From: Aminobacter sp. HY435
Lineage (GTDB): Bacteria; Pseudomonadota; Alphaproteobacteria; Rhizobiales; Rhizobiaceae
DNA length: 64,000 nt
Reading direction: 5' to 3'
NCBI RefSeq assembly: GCF_027568395.1
Contig: NZ_JANKZL010000004.1
Location: 62,001 to 126,000, forward strand
Numbering within the stretch: position 1 is the stretch's first letter; each line of letters begins with the position of its first letter. This document shows positions 57,091 through 64,000 of the stretch, one piece after another. The notes beneath the pieces were generated by a model that worked only from the letters and a program-made list of their open reading frames with translations, was not told where the DNA came from and did not search any database. The position numbers and the translations under genes are program-made.

Positions 57091-58493
57091 TACCTTGCCC
57101 CTCCGATAGCGATGACGCCATCAATAGCATTCACAGCTTGCCTGAAGGCTTCGCCGCGAATCTCGAAATTCTTGAACTGGTCGAAGCTGGCGCAGGCAGG
57201 CGACAGCAGCACCACCACTTCAGCGCCGCTCTCGTCCTTGGCCGCGTCCTCGGCGGCATGCTCGACCGCGGCGGCCAGCGTGCCGGAAATCTCGTAGGGC
57301 ACAGCCTCGCCAAGGGTGGCCGAAAACGCCGGAGCCGCCTCGCCGATCAGGTAGGCGCGGGCGATGCGCGGAAACAGGCTGCGCAAAGGCTCGATGCCGC
57401 CCTCCTTGGGCAAGCCGCCGGCAATCCAGTAGATGCGCGGGAAGCTCGACAGCGCAGGCGCTGCCGCATCGGCGTTGGTTGCCTTGGAATCGTTGACGAA
57501 CAGCACGTTGCCCTTGCGCGCGACCTGCTCCATGCGGTGCTCGAGACCCGGGAAAGTCTCCAGCCCCGCCTGGATCTCGCCGAGGTCGAGGCCGACCTTG
57601 AGGCAGGCGGCGACCGCGGCGAGCGCATTCTGGGCGTTGTGCTGGCCGCGCAGCGAGCCGATGCCTTCGAGGAAGGCGATGCGGCTGTAGCGGCCGTCGA
57701 TGGCTTCCATCAAATCGGTGCCGTCGGCGAAGTAGCCGTCGGTCAAAGGCAGGCGCTTGGAAATCCGCACCACTTGCTTGCCCACCCGCTCGAGGCGGTC
57801 GGCGATCTGGGCGCAGTAGATGTCGTCGACGCCGATGATGGCGGTCTCGCTGCCGGCGACCAGGCGCTCCTTGATCGAGGCGTAGTGCTGCATGGTGCCG
57901 TGGCGGTCGAGATGGTCGGGCGTCAGGTTGAGCAATATGCCCGCGGTCGGATTGATCGATGGCGCAAGATCGATCTGGTAGGACGAGCATTCGACGACGT
58001 AGTGCCGGTCGGGCTGCGGCGGATCGAGCGTCATCACGGCACGGCCGATGTTGCCGCCCATCTGCGTGTCGCGTCCCGCCGACCTCAGGATATGGGCGGT
58101 CAGCGCGGTGGTCGTCGACTTGCCGTTGGTGCCGGTAATCGCAATGAAGGGCGCTGAAGGCGCGGTCGCGATGCGCTCTCGTGCAAACAACTCGACGTCG
58201 CCGATGACCTCGACGCCGGCGCCGCGCGCCAGTTCGACCGTCCAATGCGGCTTCGGATGCGTCAGCGGCACGCCCGGCGACAGCACGAACGACGAAATGC
58301 CGGCCCAGTCGGCGCCGCGCAGGTCGCCGGTCGCGATGCCCTCTTCCGCCGCGCGGCTCACGCTTTCAGGATTGTCGTCCCAGGCAAGCACGTCAGCCCC
58401 GCCTTGCGCGAGCGCCCGCGCTGTGGCGATCCCCGAACCACCGAGCCCGAACAGCGCGACACGCTTTCCCTGAAATGAGGTGGCGGGGATCAT
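57090..58493 (-). CDS. murD: UDP-N-acetylmuramoyl-L-alanine--D-glutamate ligase MurD
   Basis: MurD adds D-glutamate to UDP-MurNAc-L-Ala. The 467-residue protein has [15 protein letters not shown] at the N-terminus, the P-loop [24 protein letters not shown] and [11 protein letters not shown]. It lies between mraY (7 bp upstream) and ftsW. Confidence 0.97.
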   Translation of the reverse strand: MIPATSFQGKRVALFGLGGSGIATARALAQGGADVLAWDDNPESVSRAAEEGIATGDLRGADWAGISSFVLSPGVPLTHPKPHWTVELARGAGVEVIGDVELFARERIATAPSAPFIAITGTNGKSTTTALTAHILRSAGRDTQMGGNIGRAVMTLDPPQPDRHYVVECSSYQIDLAPSINPTAGILLNLTPDHLDRHGTMQHYASIKERLVAGSETAIIGVDDIYCAQIADRLERVGKQVVRISKRLPLTDGYFADGTDLMEAIDGRYSRIAFLEGIGSLRGQHNAQNALAAVAACLKVGLDLGEIQAGLETFPGLEHRMEQVARKGNVLFVNDSKATNADAAAPALSSFPRIYWIAGGLPKEGGIEPLRSLFPRIARAYLIGEAAPAFSATLGEAVPYEISGTLAAAVEHAAEDAAKDESGAEVVVLLSPACASFDQFKNFEIRGEAFRQAVNAIDGVIAIGGAR

Positions 58494-58500
58494 GGATGCC

Positions 58501-59583
58501 TCAACGCAGCTTGAGGGTGGAAAGGCCGATCAGCGCCAGGATAACAGCGATGATCCAGAAGCGGATGACAACCTGGCTTTCGGTCCAGCCAAGCTTTTCA
58601 AAATGGTGATGGATCGGCGCCATCAGGAAGACGCGCTTGCCGGTCATCTTGAACACGCCGACCTGGATGATCACCGACAGCGCCTCCATGACGAACAGGC
58701 CGCCGACAATCGCCATGACGATCTCGTGCTTGGTCGCCACGGCCACGGTGCCGATCAGGCCGCCCAGCGCCAGCGAACCGGTGTCGCCCATGAAGATGGC
58801 CGCGGGCGGCGCGTTGAACCAGAGGAAGCCGAGGCCGGCGCCGATCACGGCGCCGAGGATGACCGCGAGTTCGCCGGTGCCCGGCACGAAGTGGATCTGC
58901 AGGTATTCGGCAAACACCGCGTTGCCCGACAGGTAGGCGATCACGCCGAACGAAGCGGCGGCGATCATGATTGGCACAATGGCGAGGCCGTCGAGCCCGT
59001 CCGTCAGGTTTACCGCATTGCCGGCGCCGACGATGACGAAACAGGCAAACGGAATGAAAAACCAGCCGAGGTTGAGCAGGAAGTCCTTGATGAACGGAAA
59101 GGTCAGCGACGACGAGAACGGCGCCTGGCCGTTTTGCATGATGACCCATGCGGCGATGGCCGCGATCACGAACTCGATGCCGAGGCGCGCCTTGCCGGAC
59201 AGGCCGAGATGCGACTGCTTGGTGACCTTGAGATAGTCGTCATAAAAGCCGATGGCGCCGAAACCGAGCGTCACGAACAGCACCACCCAGACATAGACAG
59301 AGGCGATGTTGGCCCACAGCAGCGTCGAGCCGACGATGCCGCTCAGGATCATCAGGCCGCCCATGGTCGGCGTACCGGCCTTCTTGAAGTGGGTCTGCGG
59401 GCCGTCGGCGCGGATCGGCTGGCCCTTGCCCTGCCTGAGACGCAGCGCGTTGATGATCGTCGGACCGAAGATGAAGACGATCAGCGCCGACGTGATCAAC
59501 GCCCCGCCGGTCCGAAAGGTGATGTAGCGGAAGACGTTGAAGAACGACACCTTGTCCGCAAAATCGACAAGCAAAGTTAGCAT
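58501..59583 (-). CDS. mraY: phospho-N-acetylmuramoyl-pentapeptide-transferase MraY
   Basis: MraY makes lipid I by moving phospho-MurNAc-pentapeptide to undecaprenyl phosphate. The 360-residue, 10-span protein has [44 protein letters not shown] and the histidine loop [12 protein letters not shown], all family-defining. It follows murF by 24 bp. Confidence 0.98.
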   Translation of the reverse strand: MLTLLVDFADKVSFFNVFRYITFRTGGALITSALIVFIFGPTIINALRLRQGKGQPIRADGPQTHFKKAGTPTMGGLMILSGIVGSTLLWANIASVYVWVVLFVTLGFGAIGFYDDYLKVTKQSHLGLSGKARLGIEFVIAAIAAWVIMQNGQAPFSSSLTFPFIKDFLLNLGWFFIPFACFVIVGAGNAVNLTDGLDGLAIVPIMIAAASFGVIAYLSGNAVFAEYLQIHFVPGTGELAVILGAVIGAGLGFLWFNAPPAAIFMGDTGSLALGGLIGTVAVATKHEIVMAIVGGLFVMEALSVIIQVGVFKMTGKRVFLMAPIHHHFEKLGWTESQVVIRFWIIAVILALIGLSTLKLR

Positions 59584-59607
59584 GCGTATCCGTCCCCCGA
59601 GACCCCG

Positions 59608-61041
59608 TCAGGTCGGTGTGGTGTTGCCGGCTTGCGCCGGGAATGTCTTGACCAGCGCTTCGACGAGCCGGTTGAAGCCGATACCCTTCGATGACTTGAT
59701 CATGATGGCGTCGCCAGGCTGCACCGTCTTCAACAAGACGGACTTCAGCTCTTCGACGCCGGTGCGATATTCGGCCCTGAACCCCTCGGGCAGAGTATCG
59801 GCCAGCGCTTTCATTTCCGGACCGGCGAGCAGGACCATGTCCGTTCTCGTCGAGCCGATAAGCTCTGCCAGCGCAGAATGCAACTTGGCCGAATGGCTTC
59901 CCAGCTCCAGCATGTCGCCGAGAACGGCGATGCGGCGGCCGCTGCCGGAAACCGGCGTCGCGTCGAGCAGTTCGATCGCCGCTTTCATCGAAGCGGGATT
60001 GGCGTTGTAGCTTTCGTCGATCAGCGTGATCGGACCGTCGGGCAGCAACAGTGTGTGGCGTTGTCCGCGCCCGCTTTCCGCCGACATCGAGGCCAGCGCG
60101 ATCGCCACCGTCGGCACGTCCGCGCCGCACAGGTGAGCCGCGCCGAGCACAGCGAGAGCGTTCTGGACGATATGCCGGCCGGGAGCACCGATCCTGGCGG
60201 CGACGTCGCGGCCGCCGACGCGCGCCACGATCATCGAATGATCGGCCTCAAGCGTGCAGCGCAGCAGCCGGAAGTCGGCCCGTGCGTTCTCGCCGAAGCA
60301 CAGGACATTGTCGATTCCAGCCGCGCGAGCATATTTCTCCAGCAGCTTGAAGCGGCCGTCGTCGCGATTGAGCAGCACCGAGCCACCGGGCTCGACACCC
60401 TCGAAAATCTCGGCCTTGGCCTTGGCGATCTCGTCGAGATTGCGGAAGAACCCGAGATGCGCCGCAGCTATCAGCGTGACGATCGCGATACGGGGGCGGA
60501 CCATGCGCACCAGCGGGCTGATCTCGCCCGGATGGTTCATGCCGATCTCGAAAATCGCGTAGTCGCAGTCTTCCGGCATGCGCGCCAGCGTCAGCGGCAC
60601 GCCCCAATGGTTGTTGAACGACGCAGCCGACGCATGAACGGTGCCGACCGACGACAGCGCGTGGCGCAAGGCCTCCTTGGTCGAGGTCTTGCCGACCGAA
60701 CCGGTCACCGCGATGATGCGCGCCCTGGTGCGGGCTCGCGCCGCCACGCCTGCCTTTTCGAGCGCCGCCAGCACGTCGGGCACCACGATCATCGGCGCGC
60801 TCAGCCTTCCCAGCGCCGGCAGCTTGCCTTCGGCGACCACCAGCAGGCCGGCTCCCGCCTTGATTGCAGCGGTGGCGAAATCATGGCCGTCCATCGCCTC
60901 GCCCTTGATGGCGAAGAAGGCTTCGCCCGGCTTCAGGCTGCGGCTGTCGATGGAAATGCCCGAAATGCCCTCCGGCATTTGCCCGAACGGGCGGCCTCCC
61001 GTTGCTTCGACCAGTGCGTCGGAGGTCCACAAATGGCTCAT
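59608..61041 (-). CDS. murF: UDP-MurNAc-tripeptide--D-Ala-D-Ala ligase MurF
   Basis: MurF adds D-Ala-D-Ala, made by Ddl, to UDP-MurNAc-tripeptide. The 477-residue product has [17 protein letters not shown], the P-loop [26 protein letters not shown] and [13 protein letters not shown]. Its ATG overlaps the murE stop by 4 bases. Confidence 0.97.
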   Translation of the reverse strand: MSHLWTSDALVEATGGRPFGQMPEGISGISIDSRSLKPGEAFFAIKGEAMDGHDFATAAIKAGAGLLVVAEGKLPALGRLSAPMIVVPDVLAALEKAGVAARARTRARIIAVTGSVGKTSTKEALRHALSSVGTVHASAASFNNHWGVPLTLARMPEDCDYAIFEIGMNHPGEISPLVRMVRPRIAIVTLIAAAHLGFFRNLDEIAKAKAEIFEGVEPGGSVLLNRDDGRFKLLEKYARAAGIDNVLCFGENARADFRLLRCTLEADHSMIVARVGGRDVAARIGAPGRHIVQNALAVLGAAHLCGADVPTVAIALASMSAESGRGQRHTLLLPDGPITLIDESYNANPASMKAAIELLDATPVSGSGRRIAVLGDMLELGSHSAKLHSALAELIGSTRTDMVLLAGPEMKALADTLPEGFRAEYRTGVEELKSVLLKTVQPGDAIMIKSSKGIGFNRLVEALVKTFPAQAGNTTPT

Positions 61042-62492
61042 GCCGAGCCCCCGGCGAGCGCCTTGCGGACTTCTTCGTGGTCGGAGAAATGCAGCGTCTC
61101 GGCGCCGATGGTCTGGCCGACTTCGTGGCCCTTGCCGGCGATGATCAGCGTGTCGCCCGCATGCAGCATGCCAACGGCTTCGTGAATGGCCTTGCGGCGG
61201 TCGCCGATCTCGATGGCGTTCGGCGCTGCGGCCATGATGGCGGCGCGGATCGTCTCCGGCACCTCCGAACGCGGGTTGTCGTCGGTGACGATGGTGACGT
61301 CGGCCAGTCGCGTCGCGATCTCGCCCATGATCGGGCGCTTGCCACGGTCGCGGTCGCCGCCGCAGCCGAATACGACAACCACCCGTCCGGTGGTGAACGG
61401 CCTGACCGCGGCGAGCACGTTCTCAAGCGCATCCGGCTTGTGGGCGTAATCGACATAGACAGGAGCGCCGGCAGCCGTCGTGCCGACGAGATCGAGACGG
61501 CCGGGGGCGCCTTCGAGATGCTCGAGAGCCGCAAGCGCCTTGCCGACGTCCGTTCCGGTGGCGATGGCGAGACCGGCCGCGACGAGCGAATTCGCAACCT
61601 GGAAATCGCCCGCCAGGGGCAGGTCGATCTCGTGGATCACGCCGCCGCATGCGATTTCGGCGCGCTGCCTGTGGCGCTCGTGCTCGACGCGCTTGAGGCT
61701 CAGGAACTGCCCTGCCCGGCCAACCGTAAGCACATCGAGACCGGCGGCGCGCGCCGCCTTGATGGTCGGCTCGGACCAAGGATCGTCAGCGAAGATCACC
61801 GCCGGCGCGCCCTTGGCCAGCAGCGTGTCGAACAGGCGCAGCTTGGCGCGGTGATAGTCCTCGACCGTCGGATGATAATCCATGTGGTCGCGACCAAGAT
61901 TGGTGAAACCGCCGGCGGCCAGCTTGACCCCGTCGAGGCGGCGCTGGTCGAGACCGTGGCTCGATGCCTCCATCGACGCATGGGTGACGCCCGCATCGGC
62001 GAGCTCGGCGAGCAGCTTGTGCAGCGCCACCGGATCGGGAGTGGTCAGCTGTCCGTATTCATTGCGCCCCGGCGCAACCACGCCGGTCGTGCCGATGCTG
62101 GCGGCGGCGTAGCCCGCATGCGCCCAGACCTGACGGGTGAAGGCAGCGACGGAGGTCTTGCCGCTGGTGCCGGTCACCGCCACCATCGTTGCGGGCTGCC
62201 GGCCAAAGAAGCTGGCGGCAGCCAGCGCCAGCGCGCGTCGCGGATCATCGACCAGCAACACCGGAACGCCAGGAGTGCCGATTTCCGCGCCGTTGGCGGC
62301 GACGATCGCCGCAGCGCCGCGCCTGGCCGCATCGCCCGCAAAGGCTGCGCCATCGGCTTTGCTGCCTGGGAACGCGAAGAACACAGAGCCCGGCACAACC
62401 TGCCGTGAATCCGACGTCACCCCGCTCACCTCGACACTGCTGGGCAGAGCCCCGTCGACAGGCAGGATACCGGCTAGGTCATTCAGTTTCAT
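61038..62492 (-). CDS. murE: UDP-MurNAc-L-Ala-D-Glu--meso-diaminopimelate ligase MurE
   Basis: MurE adds the third residue of the stem peptide. The 484-residue protein has [18 protein letters not shown]-loop [24 protein letters not shown] and the DNPR motif ([10 protein letters not shown]), which marks specificity for meso-diaminopimelate. Start [11 protein letters not shown] is used. It is separated from ftsI by 52 bp. Confidence 0.97.
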   Translation of the reverse strand: MKLNDLAGILPVDGALPSSVEVSGVTSDSRQVVPGSVFFAFPGSKADGAAFAGDAARRGAAAIVAANGAEIGTPGVPVLLVDDPRRALALAAASFFGRQPATMVAVTGTSGKTSVAAFTRQVWAHAGYAAASIGTTGVVAPGRNEYGQLTTPDPVALHKLLAELADAGVTHASMEASSHGLDQRRLDGVKLAAGGFTNLGRDHMDYHPTVEDYHRAKLRLFDTLLAKGAPAVIFADDPWSEPTIKAARAAGLDVLTVGRAGQFLSLKRVEHERHRQRAEIACGGVIHEIDLPLAGDFQVANSLVAAGLAIATGTDVGKALAALEHLEGAPGRLDLVGTTAAGAPVYVDYAHKPDALENVLAAVRPFTTGRVVVVFGCGGDRDRGKRPIMGEIATRLADVTIVTDDNPRSEVPETIRAAIMAAAPNAIEIGDRRKAIHEAVGMLHAGDTLIIAGKGHEVGQTIGAETLHFSDHEEVRKALAGGSA

Positions 62493-62544
62493 TGAGGTCC
62501 GTTCGCTACAAACAATTGGCGCGCCCGCCGGCGCGCCCATGGAA

Positions 62545-64000
62545 TCAAGGGTAGGACGCCAGCGTTGCCGCACCTTCTTGGCCGAATTCTGGCTTAACGC
62601 CAAGCATTGGCGCCGAACGCCGGATAATGTTGGCGACCATCGGTGCCGCCGTGAAGCCGGCGGTGGCCGAACGGGTGGACCCCTCCATCTTCGGCTCGTC
62701 GATAATGGTCAGCACCAGATACTGCGGATCGTCCATCGGGAAGGCGGCGAGGAAGGCGTTGAAGTTCTTTTCCTTCGAATAGCGCCCGTTGACAACCTTT
62801 TCGGCGGTGCCGGTCTTGCCGCCGACGCGGTAGCCGGGAACCGTGCCGCGCTTGCCGGAGCCGCCGGGCGCCGTCGCGTTCAGATTGAACAGGTAGCGCA
62901 TGTCATTGCTGGTCTGCTCGCTCACCACCTGCTTCGACGCCGCGATCGCCTCTTCCAGGGTGCGCGGCAGGAAGGTCGGCGTCATGAAACGGCCGCCATT
63001 CATCAGCGCGACCGCTCCGGCCGCCGTCTGCAGCGGCGTCGTCGAGAAGCCGTGGCCGAACGCTGCGGTGATCGAATGCACCTTCTTCCACACCTTGGGC
63101 TCGGTGGGGCGCGCGGATTCCGGGAGTTCGGTCTGCAGGCGGTCGAGCAGCCCCAGGCGCTTGAGGAACTCGCGGTGCCCCTCGATGCCGACGACATCTG
63201 CTTCCTTGGCCGAGCCGATGTTCGACGAGAAGATGAACACTTCCGGCACCGTCAGCACCCGGCCCTTGCCATGGAAGTCGCGGATGGTCTGGCGGCCGAT
63301 GGTCAGCGGGCGGCTGGCGTCGACGGTGCTGTTGAGCGACATCTTGCCCGAATCCAGCGCCATCGCCGTGGTGAAGCTCTTGATCGTCGAACCCATCTCG
63401 AACAGGCCCGCCGACATGCGGTTCAGGCGATCCTTGTCCTGTGCGTTGAACGGATTGTTGGGATCGAAGTCCGGCACCGAGCCCATGGCCAGGACTTCGC
63501 CGGTCTTGACGTTGATCACCACCGCGCCGGCCGCCACGGCCCGGTATTTCTCCATCGCCGACTGGATCTCGTCGCGCACGATGTGCTGGACGCGCAGGTC
63601 GATCGACAGTTTCACCGGCTGCAGATCCTTGGCGACGGCGAGGCCCGAGGCCTGCAGGTCGGCAAGTCCCTGATCGTCGATATACTTCTCGAGGCCGGAA
63701 ATTCCCTTGTTGTCGATGTTGGTCAGGCCAACGATGTACGATGTCGTCTCGCCGCCGGGGTAGAAACGGCGCTTTTCGGTGCGAAAGCCGACGCCCGGAA
63801 TGCCGAGCGCCAGGATTTCGGCCTGCTGCTTGGGCGTCAGCTGGCGCTTGAGCCAGACGAAGCCGGTGCCGCTCTTGAGCTTGTTGTAGGTCTGCTCGAC
63901 ATCGAGGTCCGGCAGCACCGTCGACAGCTTTTCGATCGCCTCGTCGGCATCGACGATGCGGCGCGGCTCGGCGAACAGCGACGAGGTCTTGATATCGGTA
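62545..64000 (-). CDS. ftsI: divisome transpeptidase FtsI/PBP3 (5' end cut by window)
   Basis: FtsI cross-links septal peptidoglycan in complex with FtsW. About 485 codons are present, reading in from the right edge without a start (visible from [17 protein letters not shown]). The PBP dimerisation domain is followed by the transpeptidase motifs SxxK (MGSTIKSF), SxN (FSSNIGSA) and KTG ([10 protein letters not shown]). The N-terminal membrane anchor, roughly 95-100 residues, lies outside the window. It heads the visible mur/fts operon. Confidence 0.96.
   Translation of the reverse strand, partial: TDIKTSSLFAEPRRIVDADEAIEKLSTVLPDLDVEQTYNKLKSGTGFVWLKRQLTPKQQAEILALGIPGVGFRTEKRRFYPGGETTSYIVGLTNIDNKGISGLEKYIDDQGLADLQASGLAVAKDLQPVKLSIDLRVQHIVRDEIQSAMEKYRAVAAGAVVINVKTGEVLAMGSVPDFDPNNPFNAQDKDRLNRMSAGLFEMGSTIKSFTTAMALDSGKMSLNSTVDASRPLTIGRQTIRDFHGKGRVLTVPEVFIFSSNIGSAKEADVVGIEGHREFLKRLGLLDRLQTELPESARPTEPKVWKKVHSITAAFGHGFSTTPLQTAAGAVALMNGGRFMTPTFLPRTLEEAIAASKQVVSEQTSNDMRYLFNLNATAPGGSGKRGTVPGYRVGGKTGTAEKVVNGRYSKEKNFNAFLAAFPMDDPQYLVLTIIDEPKMEGSTRSATAGFTAAPMVANIIRRSAPMLGVKPEFGQEGAATLASYP

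Overview
The window is a GC-rich alphaproteobacterial chromosome segment, most likely order Hyphomicrobiales (Rhizobiales), Mesorhizobium/Aminobacter-like. The evidence is the circularly permuted two-piece tmRNA gene with tag ANDNYAEARLAA, an SspB of the alpha type followed by DUF4169 and ribbon-helix-helix genes, the rhizobial order of the division/cell-wall cluster, and rhizobial-style denitrification genes. Genus assignment is an inference.

Left part (1-14.1 kb) is an anaerobic nitrogen-oxide respiration block: periplasmic nitrate reductase genes napE-napF-napD-napA (napA runs off the left edge), a DUF2249-nnrS operon, a DUF6455 gene, a second DUF2249 gene, hemN for oxygen-independent heme synthesis, the complete nitric oxide reductase operon norE-norF-norC-norB-norQ-norD, and divergent from norE a 51-residue membrane protein plus a hemerythrin-like protein. 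Seven TTG-N8-CAA palindromes of the FNR/NNR class sit in front of these units, so most of the block reads as one NO/low-oxygen regulon. nap is the exception: I see no such palindrome before napE.

Middle part (14.2-40.4 kb) is ordinary chromosome: thyA, DUF2853, permuted ssrA (tmRNA), a small ATPase, a membrane diguanylate cyclase, a Bcr/CflA exporter with divergent TetR regulator, sspB (adaptor for ssrA-tagged proteins)-DUF4169-RHH, a very large AsmA protein, an FAD-linked D-lactate-type dehydrogenase, a hotdog thioesterase, a UvrD/PcrA helicase with a structured leader, several small DUF proteins, creA, a SCO copper chaperone, prmA, aminopeptidase P, a cluster of intergenic repeats, azlCD and a DEDDh exonuclease.

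Right part (40.4-64.0 kb, all minus strand) is the division and cell-wall cluster. In transcription order it is ftsI (5' end off the right edge)-murE-murF-mraY-murD-ftsW-murG-murC-murB, a terminator, ddl-ftsQ-ftsA-ftsZ, a terminator, then lpxC-bamD-recN-ligA. These genes build lipid II, assemble the divisome and begin lipid A and outer-membrane assembly, ending with two DNA repair/replication genes.

The most unusual object is ligA. Its first half (about residues 1-465, NMN-binding and adenylation domains) is AT-rich and divergent, carries two copies of the NMN-binding domain Ia, and joins in frame to a normal GC-rich OB/zinc/HhH/BRCT half. It looks like a domain-level replacement inside the housekeeping NAD-dependent ligase locus.
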